A stretch of 64,000 nucleotides of DNA from Nonomuraea muscovyensis. Lineage in GTDB: Bacteria; Actinomycetota; Actinomycetes; Streptosporangiales; Streptosporangiaceae. Positions within the stretch are counted from its first letter, which is position 1, and the number at the start of each line of letters is the position of its first letter. The stretch is taken from the NCBI RefSeq assembly GCF_014207745.1, contig NZ_JACHJB010000003.1:744001-808000 (forward strand), given 5' to 3'. The notes under the pieces were generated by a model that saw only the letters and a program-made list of their open reading frames with translations, did no database searches and was not told the DNA's origin. The position numbers and the translations under genes were made by a program. Shown piece after piece: positions 16,276 through 25,894 of the stretch.

Positions 16276-19098
16276 ATGCACGAACCCTTCCGCGACCCTG
16301 ACGTCCCGATCCCCGACCGGATCGCGGACCTGACGCGCAGGCTCACCCTGGAGGAGAAGCTCGGCCTGCTGCACCAGTACCAGGCGCCGGTCGGCCGGCT
16401 GGGCGTCGGCCCGTTCCGCACCGGCACCGAGGCCCTGCACGGGCTGGCCTGGCTCGGCCCGGCCACCGTCTTCCCGCAGGCCGTCGGCCTCGCCTCCACC
16501 TGGGACCCCGACCTGGTTCGCCGGGTCGGCGAGGCCACCTCCGACGAGGTGCTGGCCTTCCACCACAAGGACCCGGCCGGCGCCGGCCGCAACGTCTGGG
16601 CGCCCGTGGTCAACCCGCTGCGCGACCCCCGCTGGGGCCGCAACGAGGAGGGCTACTCCGAGGACCCGTGGCTGACCGGGCTGATGGCCACGGCCTATGC
16701 GCGCGGTCTTCGTGGGAGCGACCCCACAATCCTCAAGACCGCCCCCACGCTCAAGCACTTCCTCGGCTACAACAACGAGACCGACCGCTGCGTCACCTCC
16801 AGCAACCTGCCGCCGCGCGTCCTGCACGAGTACGAGCTGCCCGCCTACCGCCCGGCCCTGGAGAGCGGCGCGGCCGTCGCCGTCATGCCCTCCTACAACC
16901 TGGTCAACGGCCGGCCCGCGCACCTCAGCCCGCTGATCGAGCGGGCCCTGCGGGCCTGGGCGCCGGACGAGATCCTCGTGGTCAGCGACGCCTACGCCCC
17001 CGGCAACCTGACCGGCCTGCAGCGCTACCACGACACGCTGCCCGAGGCGTACGCGCACGCGGTCAGGGCGGGGCTCGACAGCTTCACCCAGGACGACGAC
17101 CGCGGCGAGGCCACGATCGGCCACCTGCGCGAGGCCGTCGACCGCGGCCTGCTCGCCGAGGCCGACGTGGACCGGGCGGTGCGGCACGCGCTGTCGATCA
17201 GGTTCCGGCTCGGCGAGTTCGACCCGGCGACGCCGTACGACGACATCACCGAGGAGGTGGTCAACCGGCCCGAGCACCAGGCGCTGGCCCGGGAGGCGGC
17301 CCGCCGGTCGTTCGTGCTGCTGGCCAACGACGGACTGCTGCCGCTCGGCCCCGTCACCAGGATCGCGGTGATCGGCCAGCTCGGCGACACCCTCATGGAG
17401 GACTGGTACAGCGGCACCCTCCCGTACGCCGTCACCGCCCGCGCGGGACTGGCCGAGCGGTGCGAGACCGTGTTCTGCGAGGCCGTGGACCGGATCACGC
17501 TGACCGCCGAGGCCGGCCCCGTCACCGCCGACCCGGCCGGCGGGCCGCTGAGCGCCGGCGGACCGGCGACGACCGCCGCGGCGGACCGGACCGGCGCCTT
17601 CGACCTGTTCGACTGGGGCGGCGGCTCCTACGCGCTGCGGGCCGTCGCCACCGGCAGGTTCGTCTCCGCCGACGACGGGATCCTCGTCAACGACCAGCCC
17701 GGCCCGAACGGCTGGGAGGTCCGCCAGACGTTCCGCCTGGAGGACCGGCCGCGTGGCGCGATCGCGCTGCGCCACATCTCCTCCGGCTGCTATGTCGGAG
17801 CGGGCGGCGACGGGGTGCTGCGCCTGGTGGACGACGCCGACCAGGCGCTCTGGCTGACCCTGGAGGTCGTCAGGAGCGGCGCCGAGCAGGCGGCCGAGCT
17901 GGCCGCGAGCGCCGACGTCGCCGTCGTCGTGGTCGGCGACCACCCGCTGGTCAACGGCCGCGAGACCGAGGACCGCACCAGCCTCGCCCTGGCGCCCGCG
18001 CAGGACGCCGTGGTCGCCGCCGTGCACGCCGCCAACCCGCGCACGGTCATGGTGATCAGCAGCGGCTACCCGCTCACCTGGACCAGCGAGGGCCCGCCCG
18101 CCGTGCTGTGGTCCGCGCACGGCGGCCAGGAGTACGGCCACGCCCTGGCCGAGGTGCTGTTCGGCGAGGCCGACCCGGAGGGCCGGCTCACCCAGACGTG
18201 GTACCGCTCCGCCCAGGAACTGCCCGACCTGCTCGACTACGACATCATCACGGCCGACGCCACCTACCTGTACTTCCGCGGCAGCCCGCTCTACCCGTTC
18301 GGGCACGGGCTCAGCTACACCACCTTCGACTTCGCCGACCTGCGGGTGTCGCCGGCGGGCGCTGAGGTGACGACTGAGGTGACGGCCGAGGTGACGGTGA
18401 CGAACACCGGCCCCCGCGAGGGCGTCGAGGTCGTCCAGTTCTACACGCACCAGCAGCGCTCCCGGGTCAAGCAGCCGCTGCGCCGGCTGCGCGGCTTCGA
18501 GAAGGTGCGCCTCGCGCCCGGCGAGAGCCGGACCGTGCGCCTGACGCTGCCCGTTCGGGAGCTGGCCTTCTGGGACGTGACCCGGGGCAGGTTCGTCGTG
18601 GAGAGCGCGCCGCACCAGCTCATGGTCGGGCGCAGCGCTACCGACCTGCGGTTGAGCGCCCGCTTCGAGGTGGCGGGCGAGACCGTCCCGCCCCGCTCCG
18701 GGGCGCTGGCGGCCGTGGACCACGACGAGTACGACGCGGTCGCCTTCGTGGACGCCGCCCGGGAGGACGGCGAGGCCGTCCGCTCGCAGGTGGAGGGCGC
18801 CTGGATCGCGTTCCGCGAGGTGGACCTGACCGGCGCCGCCTCCTGCGTGGTGCACGCGGGCAGCGCGGAGGGCGGAGTCGTCACCCTCCACCTCGGCGAC
18901 CCGCTCTACGGGCCGGCGCTGGCCACCTTCCCCGTCCCCCGCACCGACCGGTACGTCTTCCGGGCGATCGAGGCTCCGCTTGCGCACGTGGACGGCGTCC
19001 ACGATCTTTATGTGGTGTTCGAGGACGACGGCATCACCCTGACCCGGCTCGAACTCGACGGCGCCCACGCGGGCGACGGGCTGGGAGGCGGTGCTTGA
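16276..19098 (+). CDS. Cytoplasmic GH3 beta-glycosidase with internal trefoil-like insert
   Basis: A 940-aa GH3 enzyme, paralogous to the secreted one at 5353-8241 but without a signal peptide, so it should act on imported oligosaccharides. The barrel begins RIADLTRRLTLEEKLGLLHQ. The nucleophile motif VVSDAYAPG gives D238 from this start. It keeps the insert after the barrel (GRFVSADDGILVN, SSGCYVGAGGDG), the FnIII domain (QPLRRLRGFEKVRLAPGES) and a C-terminal CBM6-like sandwich. An ATG at 16270 is also in frame, but it lies only 1-2 bases from the AGAGGGA ribosome site, so 16276 is preferred. It overlaps the LacI gene start and is preceded by the 16-bp palindrome. Confidence 0.9.
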   Translation: MHEPFRDPDVPIPDRIADLTRRLTLEEKLGLLHQYQAPVGRLGVGPFRTGTEALHGLAWLGPATVFPQAVGLASTWDPDLVRRVGEATSDEVLAFHHKDPAGAGRNVWAPVVNPLRDPRWGRNEEGYSEDPWLTGLMATAYARGLRGSDPTILKTAPTLKHFLGYNNETDRCVTSSNLPPRVLHEYELPAYRPALESGAAVAVMPSYNLVNGRPAHLSPLIERALRAWAPDEILVVSDAYAPGNLTGLQRYHDTLPEAYAHAVRAGLDSFTQDDDRGEATIGHLREAVDRGLLAEADVDRAVRHALSIRFRLGEFDPATPYDDITEEVVNRPEHQALAREAARRSFVLLANDGLLPLGPVTRIAVIGQLGDTLMEDWYSGTLPYAVTARAGLAERCETVFCEAVDRITLTAEAGPVTADPAGGPLSAGGPATTAAADRTGAFDLFDWGGGSYALRAVATGRFVSADDGILVNDQPGPNGWEVRQTFRLEDRPRGAIALRHISSGCYVGAGGDGVLRLVDDADQALWLTLEVVRSGAEQAAELAASADVAVVVVGDHPLVNGRETEDRTSLALAPAQDAVVAAVHAANPRTVMVISSGYPLTWTSEGPPAVLWSAHGGQEYGHALAEVLFGEADPEGRLTQTWYRSAQELPDLLDYDIITADATYLYFRGSPLYPFGHGLSYTTFDFADLRVSPAGAEVTTEVTAEVTVTNTGPREGVEVVQFYTHQQRSRVKQPLRRLRGFEKVRLAPGESRTVRLTLPVRELAFWDVTRGRFVVESAPHQLMVGRSATDLRLSARFEVAGETVPPRSGALAAVDHDEYDAVAFVDAAREDGEAVRSQVEGAWIAFREVDLTGAASCVVHAGSAEGGVVTLHLGDPLYGPALATFPVPRTDRYVFRAIEAPLAHVDGVHDLYVVFEDDGITLTRLELDGAHAGDGLGGGA

Positions 19099-20099
19099 GC
19101 GGGCGCACGGTCACGATCGCCGAGGTCGCCCGGCACGCCGGCGTGGCGGTCAGCACGGTCTCCTACGTGCTCAGCGGCAAGCGGACGATCTCGGCCGACA
19201 CCCGCAGGCGCGTGCTCGACAGCATCAGCGCGCTCGGCTACCACCCCAACGCCGGAGCCCGCGCGCTGGCCAGCAAGCGCTCCAACGTCATCGCGCTGGT
19301 GCTGCCGCTGCGCGCCGGCATGCACGTGCCCGTGCTGATGCGCTTCGCCAGCGCGGTCGTCACCGCCGCCCGCCGCTTCGACCACGACGTGCTGCTGCTG
19401 ACCGCCGACGAGGGCACCGAGGGCATCCGCCGGGTCGCCGCCAGCGCCCTGGTCGACGCGCTCGTCCTCATGGACGTCGAGCTGCACGACCGCCGGGTGC
19501 CGCTGCTGCGCGAGCTGGCCGAGCCCAGCGTGCTCATCGGCTTCCCCGCCGAGCCCGCCGGGCTGACCTGCGTCGACCTCGACTTCGCCGCCGCCGGCGC
19601 CCGCTGCGTCGCCCACCTGTCCGAACGGGGGCACACCGAGATCGCGCTGCTCGGGGCCCCCTCGGTGGTCTACGAACGCGGCACCGGCTTCGCACGCCGT
19701 ACCCGGGAGGGGTTCACCGACGCCGTCGCGGCCCACGGCCTCGACGGGGTGGCGCTGCCGTGCGAGGAGACGTTCGACGAGATCCACGAGACCGTCGGCC
19801 GCCTGCTCGCCGACCGGCCGGGCCTGTCCGGCCTGGTGGTGCACAACGAGGCGGCGGTCAACCACGTCCTCGGCTCGCTCCGCCAGCTCGGCCGGCGGGT
19901 GCCCGGCGACGTGGCCGTGGTCGCCATCTGCCCCGACGACGTGGCCGAACGGGCCAGCCCGCCGCTCTCGTCCGTCCTCATCCCGGCCGAGGAGGTCGGC
20001 CGGGAGGCGGTCCGGCTGGTCATGGAGAAGCTGCGGGGTGGTTCCGTGCCGGAGGCCACGCTGCTCACCCCGCAGCTCACCGTCCGCGCCAGCACCTGA
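19095..20099 (+). CDS. LacI-family transcriptional repressor
   Basis: A 334-aa LacI/GalR regulator. The N-terminal helix-turn-helix and hinge are clear: TIAEVARHAGVAVSTVSYVL, then RRVLDSISALGYHPNAGARAL. The periplasmic-binding-protein-like effector domain fills the remainder. The start is TTG 19095, overlapping the GH3 stop by four bases, with GGGAGG at 19083-19088. It is coupled to the GH3 gene and probably binds the palindrome at 16242-16257. Its effector is likely a sugar released from the same substrate, which is an inference. It ends 12 bp before the convergent small secreted protein gene. Confidence 0.92.
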   Translation: MSGRTVTIAEVARHAGVAVSTVSYVLSGKRTISADTRRRVLDSISALGYHPNAGARALASKRSNVIALVLPLRAGMHVPVLMRFASAVVTAARRFDHDVLLLTADEGTEGIRRVAASALVDALVLMDVELHDRRVPLLRELAEPSVLIGFPAEPAGLTCVDLDFAAAGARCVAHLSERGHTEIALLGAPSVVYERGTGFARRTREGFTDAVAAHGLDGVALPCEETFDEIHETVGRLLADRPGLSGLVVHNEAAVNHVLGSLRQLGRRVPGDVAVVAICPDDVAERASPPLSSVLIPAEEVGREAVRLVMEKLRGGSVPEATLLTPQLTVRAST

Positions 20100-20111
20100 C
20101 GCCGGGGGTCC

Positions 20112-20486
20112 TCAGCTGAAACAGTATTCGATCTTGGCGGGGGACATCGTGATCTTGACGACCCGCTTCGACAGCCACTTGTTCCGGAAGTCGCAGAAGT
20201 AGTCCCAGCTGCCGTCGCTGTAGTCGATGTATCCGGACCAGCCGCCGGGCTCCAGTTTGTAGCCGAGCGAGTTGAGCGGATAGTCGCCGCTGCAGTTCTT
20301 GCGCCACGTGCCGATCGTGTTGTCCGACTTCCAGTACTTGTAGACCAGGTAGCTCGACTGGCACAGGGCCGCCGACGATGAGGTCGTGGCCGTGGCCGTG
20401 GCGGGGGTGGATGCGACCGCCAGTGCCATTCCGGCGGCAGCCGTCGCGCCGAGCACTCTCCTGAGTCGCCGTCCGATGTTGAACAT
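20112..20486 (-). CDS. Small secreted protein with four cysteines, unknown function
   Basis: A 124-aa protein that I do not recognise. It has a signal peptide (RRLRR then a hydrophobic Ala-rich stretch, cleavage near residue 31). The mature part is aromatic-rich, with four cysteines (C42, C65, C98, C122) that could form two disulfides. The start is ATG at complement 20484-20486, with AAAGGAC upstream. An in-frame upstream ATG at 20546 would spoil the signal peptide. The mature domain has WSGYIDYSDGSWDYF near its middle. Extracellular location is inferred. Inhibitor, binding or surface roles are all possible. Confidence 0.75.
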   Translation of the reverse strand: MFNIGRRLRRVLGATAAAGMALAVASTPATATATTSSSAALCQSSYLVYKYWKSDNTIGTWRKNCSGDYPLNSLGYKLEPGGWSGYIDYSDGSWDYFCDFRNKWLSKRVVKITMSPAKIEYCFS

Positions 20487-20761
20487 GGTCGTCCTTTCCA
20501 GTCGTCGGCATGGCGACTCCCCTGCGGATTTCGCGATGTTCGCCATGGCGTGAACCGTAACGACGAGAAAGCGAAAATCACCCCGGTCGTCGAACGAGGG
20601 TCCTCCCCGCCGGCGGGCGCGCTCGCCGGCCGCTCAACCAAGTTCTGACCTGCGACGATGGCGTCAGGCAGACCTCGCCGCAGGGGTGGACCGGCAGGAA
20701 CCGGCAAGGACCCCGGCAGTTTCCGGCGCCTTGGCGATCATCGTGGTAGCTTCGGCTTCCT

Positions 20762-23700
20762 ATGGAGACGGAGCGGCACACGCTGGGCTCGTTCATCCGG
20801 GACCGTCGCCTGCGAGCAGGCCTCAACCAGAAGGAACTGGCCGCTCAAGCCGCGTTGAGCGAACGTTCGCTGCGCGACCTGGAGGCCGGCCGGGTGAGCC
20901 GTCCACGGGCCTCGTCCCTGAGGCGGCTCGCCGAGGCGCTGGACATCACCGGTGCCGACCTGGACACGCTGCTGGCCGCCGTCCCCGCAGGCCCCGCGAA
21001 GCCGCTCCGGATCGGCGTGCTGGGGCCGCTCTCCGTCCGCGTCGGCGACGCGGCCGTCGAGGTGCGGTCGGGCACGCAGCGCCGGTTGCTCGGCCTGCTG
21101 GCACTGCGGCCGGGGCAGCCGGTGCACCGCGAGGAGATCATCGACACGCTCTGGGGCGAGCGGCCGCCGAAGTCCTGCCTGAGCCTGGTGCAGGGCTACG
21201 TCGGCTCCCTGCGCAAGCTGCTCACGCGCACCCGGACGCCCGGCTCCGCCATCACGCTGGGCCCCGGCGGCTACGTCCTGTCCCCGGAGGCCGGTGCGCA
21301 CGACGTGCTGCGGTTCGGCGATCTCGTCGCCCGCGCGCAGCTCGCCCGCGACGAGGGCCGGTTCGCGGCGGCGACGGAGCTCCTCGACGCCGCGCTGCGG
21401 TGCTGGCGAGGCCCGGTGCTGGCCGGCGCCGGCCCCCGGCTCGCTCAGCACCCCGCCGCCGTGGCGCTCAACCACGAGCGCACCGCCGCCGCGCTGGCCT
21501 TCGCGGACCTCGCCCTGGGCAGCGGCGACCATGAGGGGGCCGCTGCCCGATTACGCGAGCTCGTCGCCGACGAACCCCTGCACGAAGCCCTGCACGCCCG
21601 CCTCGTCCTGGCGACGGCCGGTAGCGGGGACCAGGCCGCCGCGCTGCGCCTGTTCGTGGCGGTCAGCGGCAGGCTGGCGGACGAGCTGGGCGTCGAGCCG
21701 GGGCCCGAGCTGGCGGCGGCCCACCTGCGGGTGCTGCGCCAGGAGCCACACGGCCGCACGGTCACCGGCGCCGCCGGGCCCGGCGCGCCCGGCCGGGCGG
21801 GCGGCTCCGGTTCGGAGCTGCCTGTCGGGGAAGCCGGGCAGGTCATCCCGGCGCAGCTCCCGATGGACGTCCGCGGCTTCGCCGGCCGCGCCGGCGAACT
21901 CGGCCGGCTGGACGGCCTGGTGACGGCGAGCGCCGGCCGGCCCACCACTGTGACGATCACGGTGGTCTCCGGCACGGCGGGAGTCGGCAAGACCTCGCTG
22001 GCGGTGCACTGGGCGCACCGGGTCCGCGACCGGTTCCCCGACGGGCAGCTCTACCTCGACCTCCGGGGTCACTCCCGGGAGCCGCCGCTGAGCGCCGCCG
22101 AGGCGCTGACGGCGCTGCTGCGCGCGCTGGACACGCCCCCGGAGCGGATCCCGGCCGACACCGCCCAGGCCGCCGCCCGCTACCGGTCGCTCCTCGACGA
22201 CCGGCGGATGCTCCTGCTGCTGGACGACGCGGCCTCGGCCGAACAGGTGCGCCCCCTCCTGCCGGGCGCACCCGGCTGTCTCGTGCTCGTCACCAGCCGT
22301 GACCGCCTCAGCGGGCTGGTCGCGAGGGAGGGCGCCCGGCGGATCACGCTCGACGTCCTGCCCCGGCAGGAGGCACACGAGCTGCTGGCCTCGGTGCTCG
22401 GACGGCGGCGGATCGACGCCGAGCCCGAGGCCGCCGCGCGACTGGCCGACCTGTGCGGCCGGCTGCCGCTGGCGCTGCGTATCTCGGCCGCCCACCTGGC
22501 GGACCGGCCCGGGCGGGCGATCGCCGGCTACGCCGAGGAACTGGCCCGGGGCAACAGGCTCGCCGCCCTGGAGATCGAGGAGGATCCGGAGACCGCCGTA
22601 CGGGCCGCGCTGGACCGGTCGTACGCGGCCCTGCGGCCCGACGCGCGGCGGGCGTACCGGCTCCTCGGCCTCGTGCCCGGCGCGGACTTCTCCCCGGGGG
22701 CCGCAGCGGCGGCGACGGGCCTGGCCGCGGGCGAGGCGGACCGGCTGCTGCAGCGCCTGGCGGGCCGGCATCTGCTGAAGGAGCGGGCGCCGGGCCGGTA
22801 CGCCTTCCACGACCTGGTCAGGCTGCACGCGCGGGCCCGGGCGGCCGCCGAGGACGGCCCCACCGAGCGGGCGGCCGCCCTCCGGCGGGTCTGCCGATGG
22901 CACCTGTCCGGGGTGGAGGCGGCGGCGGACCTCCTCTACTCCCACATGCTGCGCCTGCCGCCGCTCGGCGAGGCCGCCACCGCGTTCCGGGACGCCCGCG
23001 ACGCCCGGAGGTGGCTCGACGCCGAGTCGGCGAACCTGGTGACCGCGACGGTGGAGGCCGCCGCGGGCGCGGCGCGGGAGGAGGCCTGGCACCTGGCGCT
23101 GGCGCTGCGCGGCTACCTCTGGATGTCCGGCGACCTGGCGGCGGCCGAGGCGACGGCCGCCGCGGCGCTGACGGCGGCGCTGACGGCGGACGACGCCCGC
23201 GGCCAGGCGGCGGCGAGGCTCGCCCTCGGCCAGACCCTGACCAGGCTCGGCCGGCTCGAAGAGGCCCGGCACCACCTCGACGAGGCCGTCCGCGTGGGCG
23301 CCCTGCTGGACTGGCCGGAGCACTGGACGGCGACGTGCACCACGCTGGGCACGCTGCACTCCTGGCACGGCCGGCTCGATGACGCGGCCGGCCACTACCG
23401 CCGAGGTCTGGAGCTGAGCCTGGCGCGCGGCCACGCGGAGGGCGCGGCGGTCAACCTGGTCAACCTCGCCTTCACGGCCCTGCACGCCGGAGACCTGGAG
23501 CAGGCCGTGTCGTACGGCGAGCAGGTGCTGGCGCGCTACGGCGTCGCCGGGTCGGGAGACGGCCACCCGGCCACCCTCGCCGTGCTGGGCGACGCCTGCC
23601 ACCTGCTCGGCCGGTTCGACCAGGCGCTCGCCCACTTCGACCGCGCGCTGGAGGCCTACCGGCGGATCGGCAGCTCCGTGGAGGAGCCGGTCGTGCGGGC

Positions 23701-24283
23701 CACCCGCGTCGCGGTGCACTGCGACGCGGGCCGCTACGACCACGCGCTGCGGGAGGCCGAGGCGCTCGCGCACGCCACGCGCGACTCGGCCGGCCGGGTG
23801 CGGGCCGCCGCCCTGGCCGCGCTCGGCACGGCCCACCGGCACCTGGGAAACCCCTCGGCGACCGGGCACCTGGAGGCGGCCCTGACCGCGCTGGAGTCCG
23901 GGGGAGACCGCGTGCTGGAGACGCAGATCCGGCTGGAACTGGCCGCGTCCCGCCTGTCGGCGGGCCGGCTCGCAGCCGCCGAGGCGGGCGCCGAACAGGC
24001 CCTGGCCGTCGCGAGGCACGCGGGCTACCGCGTGTGGGAGGGGCAGGGCCTGCTCGTCCTCGCCGCCGTCGATCTCGCCCGCGACCTGCCGGAACGGGCC
24101 GCGGAACGCGCGGCGTGCGCGCTCGCCCTGCACCGGCGGTCCGGGTATCGGCTCGGGCAGGGCCGGGCGCTCCTCCTGCTGGCCGACGCCGCCGCCCGCG
24201 CCGGGCGGCCGGACACCTCCCGCGCCGAGGCCGGGCGCATCCTGGCCGAGATCGGAGCCGTCCCGCTCGACCGGCACGGGTAG
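20762..24283 (+). CDS. AfsR-like SARP regulator with XRE, BTAD, NB-ARC and TPR domains
   Basis: An 1173-aa multidomain regulator. Domains in order: XRE helix-turn-helix (about 8-65; LRAGLNQKELAAQAALSERS), an OmpR-type winged helix (about 80-160; LLGLLALRPGQPVHREEIID), BTAD (about 170-320), NB-ARC NTPase with Walker A GTAGVGKT (404-411, K410) and Walker B LLLLDDA, then TPR-like helices to the end. This is the AfsR/SARP family, which activates secondary-metabolite or developmental genes. An additional N-terminal XRE domain is a less common arrangement. No good ribosome site precedes ATG 20762, so a short-leader transcript or a different start is possible. No biosynthetic cluster is in view, so its target is unknown. 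Confidence 0.9.
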   Translation: METERHTLGSFIRDRRLRAGLNQKELAAQAALSERSLRDLEAGRVSRPRASSLRRLAEALDITGADLDTLLAAVPAGPAKPLRIGVLGPLSVRVGDAAVEVRSGTQRRLLGLLALRPGQPVHREEIIDTLWGERPPKSCLSLVQGYVGSLRKLLTRTRTPGSAITLGPGGYVLSPEAGAHDVLRFGDLVARAQLARDEGRFAAATELLDAALRCWRGPVLAGAGPRLAQHPAAVALNHERTAAALAFADLALGSGDHEGAAARLRELVADEPLHEALHARLVLATAGSGDQAAALRLFVAVSGRLADELGVEPGPELAAAHLRVLRQEPHGRTVTGAAGPGAPGRAGGSGSELPVGEAGQVIPAQLPMDVRGFAGRAGELGRLDGLVTASAGRPTTVTITVVSGTAGVGKTSLAVHWAHRVRDRFPDGQLYLDLRGHSREPPLSAAEALTALLRALDTPPERIPADTAQAAARYRSLLDDRRMLLLLDDAASAEQVRPLLPGAPGCLVLVTSRDRLSGLVAREGARRITLDVLPRQEAHELLASVLGRRRIDAEPEAAARLADLCGRLPLALRISAAHLADRPGRAIAGYAEELARGNRLAALEIEEDPETAVRAALDRSYAALRPDARRAYRLLGLVPGADFSPGAAAAATGLAAGEADRLLQRLAGRHLLKERAPGRYAFHDLVRLHARARAAAEDGPTERAAALRRVCRWHLSGVEAAADLLYSHMLRLPPLGEAATAFRDARDARRWLDAESANLVTATVEAAAGAAREEAWHLALALRGYLWMSGDLAAAEATAAAALTAALTADDARGQAAARLALGQTLTRLGRLEEARHHLDEAVRVGALLDWPEHWTATCTTLGTLHSWHGRLDDAAGHYRRGLELSLARGHAEGAAVNLVNLAFTALHAGDLEQAVSYGEQVLARYGVAGSGDGHPATLAVLGDACHLLGRFDQALAHFDRALEAYRRIGSSVEEPVVRATRVAVHCDAGRYDHALREAEALAHATRDSAGRVRAAALAALGTAHRHLGNPSATGHLEAALTALESGGDRVLETQIRLELAASRLSAGRLAAAEAGAEQALAVARHAGYRVWEGQGLLVLAAVDLARDLPERAAERAACALALHRRSGYRLGQGRALLLLADAAARAGRPDTSRAEAGRILAEIGAVPLDRHG

Positions 24284-24332
24284 CCCCGGTCAGAAGGCCA
24301 GGACGATGCCGTAGGCGGCCGGAGAGACGCGA

Positions 24333-24362
24333 CGGGCGCGCTCCCTGGAGGGAACGCGCCCG
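24333..24362. terminator. Bidirectional terminator between convergent genes
   Basis: A 13-bp stem (CGGGCGCGCTCCC against GGGAACGCGCCCG, one mismatch) with a TGGA loop. It sits between the SARP regulator stop and the stop of the minus-strand membrane protein. Confidence 0.75.
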
Positions 24363-24383
24363 ATCATCCGAGAAGGGAAACGG

Positions 24384-25760
24384 CTACCAGTCGCCGCCGC
24401 CGAAGTCACCGCCGCCGAAGTCGCCTCCGCCGAAGTCGAAGCCGCCTCCGCCGCCGAAGTCGCCGCCTCCGCCGAAGTCACCGGCGCCCGCGTCGGCAGC
24501 GCCTTCCGCGTAACCGGCGCCGTAGCCGCCCATGCCCCAGCCGCCGCCGAGCATGCTGCCCATCATGGTGCCGATGAACATGCCGGTCATGATGTCGCCG
24601 AAGCCGCCGTAGTAGCCGTAGGCGTACGGCTGGTAGGCCGGGCCCGCGTCGTAGTAGGGGCGACGCTGCCCGTTGACCATGACCTCGCGCATCTGCGGGT
24701 CGAAGCCGCGCTCCACGGCCTCGGCGTCGGCCTTGCAGGCGGGCACGTCGCGCACCGCGCCACCGGGCGGGGCCCAGCGCACGTCGCGCGTCGACGGGCC
24801 GTGCTGCGGGTTGAAGAAGCAGGGCGCGCGCCGCTCGGGCACCGGCTGGTTGCCGACCCGGGCCTTCACCACCGCGAGCGCGTAGCGGCCGTCCTCCAGG
24901 GTCTGGGTGACCTCGCGGATCTGGTCGGCCCGCTGCACCGCGGCGAGCTGCGTCTTGGACTTCTCGTAGGAGTCGAGCGCCTGCTGCCACTCCTCGATGT
25001 GCCGGCCGCCCTGACCGGCGAGCGTGACGTCGGTGTCGAGAGCGGTGATCTCCTCACCGAACTTGGTGACGTCCTCCTCCACGGTGTGCTTGACCGCGGC
25101 CAGCTCCTGGGCCTGCTTGACGGCCAGCTTCTTCTTCTTGTTCTTGGAGTAGAGGAAGTAGCCGCCACCGCCGGCCAGCGCGATGACGCCCAGGCCGACC
25201 AGCACGCCGGTGCCGCCGCCGCTGCCGCCCACCGGGCCGGAGGTCAGCGCGGAGTTGCGCTTGTTGTCGGCGAGCAGGTTGACCCGCTCGACGAAGTCCT
25301 GCATGCCGGACACCACGTTGTCGTTGTGCCGGGTGGCGAGGTTGGCGGCCTGGCCGGTGGCGCCGCGACCGAAGTTGGAGACGGCGAAGAGCGACCTGCC
25401 GTCGAGCACGGCGATGGTCATCTGCCCGCTCTTGGCCCCGGAGACCGCGGTGGCGAGCTGTTGCAGGTAGGGCCCGGCGGCGGCGTTGTTGGCCAGCGTG
25501 CCGTCGGGCAGCGCGGCCACGTAGACGCTGACCTTGGAGTCCTTGAGCGTCTGGCGGATCTCCGACTGCTCCTCGGAGGTCAGCGGGGAGCCGGACTGGA
25601 CGAAGAGCGGGTCCTTCTGGTCCTTCCAGTGGGCCAGGACGGACTGCGCGTCGGGCGGAGCCACAGCCGCCTGGGCAGCTGGGGTGAGCGCGAAGACGAC
25701 GAGTAGACCGGCGAACAGAGCCGCGATCGCGGCCCCCGCACGGCGCAGCGAGTGGGTCAT
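24384..25760 (-). CDS. Membrane protein with TPM-like extracellular domain and Gly/Asp/Phe-rich tail
   Basis: A 458-aa protein. It has a signal peptide (1-31, ending AQA), a TPM/Psb32-like extracellular domain (about 35-165), a Gly/Ser hinge, one membrane helix (about 185-205) followed by KNKKKK, and a predicted cytoplasmic coiled coil (about 210-310). A segment with CFFNPQHGPST and paired cysteines follows. The last 100 residues are rich in Tyr, Gly, Met and Ala, and the protein ends in near-perfect GGGDF repeats. The start is ATG at complement 25758-25760, with GGAGG upstream. The role is unknown. TPM-domain proteins are often envelope-associated, and the tail resembles low-complexity C-termini of other bacterial TPM proteins. 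It lies downstream of the carboxylase gene on the same strand. Confidence 0.8.
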   Translation of the reverse strand: MTHSLRRAGAAIAALFAGLLVVFALTPAAQAAVAPPDAQSVLAHWKDQKDPLFVQSGSPLTSEEQSEIRQTLKDSKVSVYVAALPDGTLANNAAAGPYLQQLATAVSGAKSGQMTIAVLDGRSLFAVSNFGRGATGQAANLATRHNDNVVSGMQDFVERVNLLADNKRNSALTSGPVGGSGGGTGVLVGLGVIALAGGGGYFLYSKNKKKKLAVKQAQELAAVKHTVEEDVTKFGEEITALDTDVTLAGQGGRHIEEWQQALDSYEKSKTQLAAVQRADQIREVTQTLEDGRYALAVVKARVGNQPVPERRAPCFFNPQHGPSTRDVRWAPPGGAVRDVPACKADAEAVERGFDPQMREVMVNGQRRPYYDAGPAYQPYAYGYYGGFGDIMTGMFIGTMMGSMLGGGWGMGGYGAGYAEGAADAGAGDFGGGGDFGGGGGFDFGGGDFGGGDFGGGDW

Positions 25761-25894
25761 TGGCAGCAAGCCTCCTTCGCCCATGAGGACGAACGGGCGG
25801 TGGACAAAGTTCCTCACTGGGCACGCTACCCTCCCGGCGGCTCGCAGGTGCGCGCCGACGGGAGAGATCGGCGACTTCCGCGGGAGCCGGGCCG

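Noticed and set aside
24034..24513. Plus-strand ORF ending in PPPKS repeats beyond the SARP regulator
   Set aside because: It reads antisense through the GGGDF-coding repeats of the minus-strand gene and crosses the terminator hairpin.
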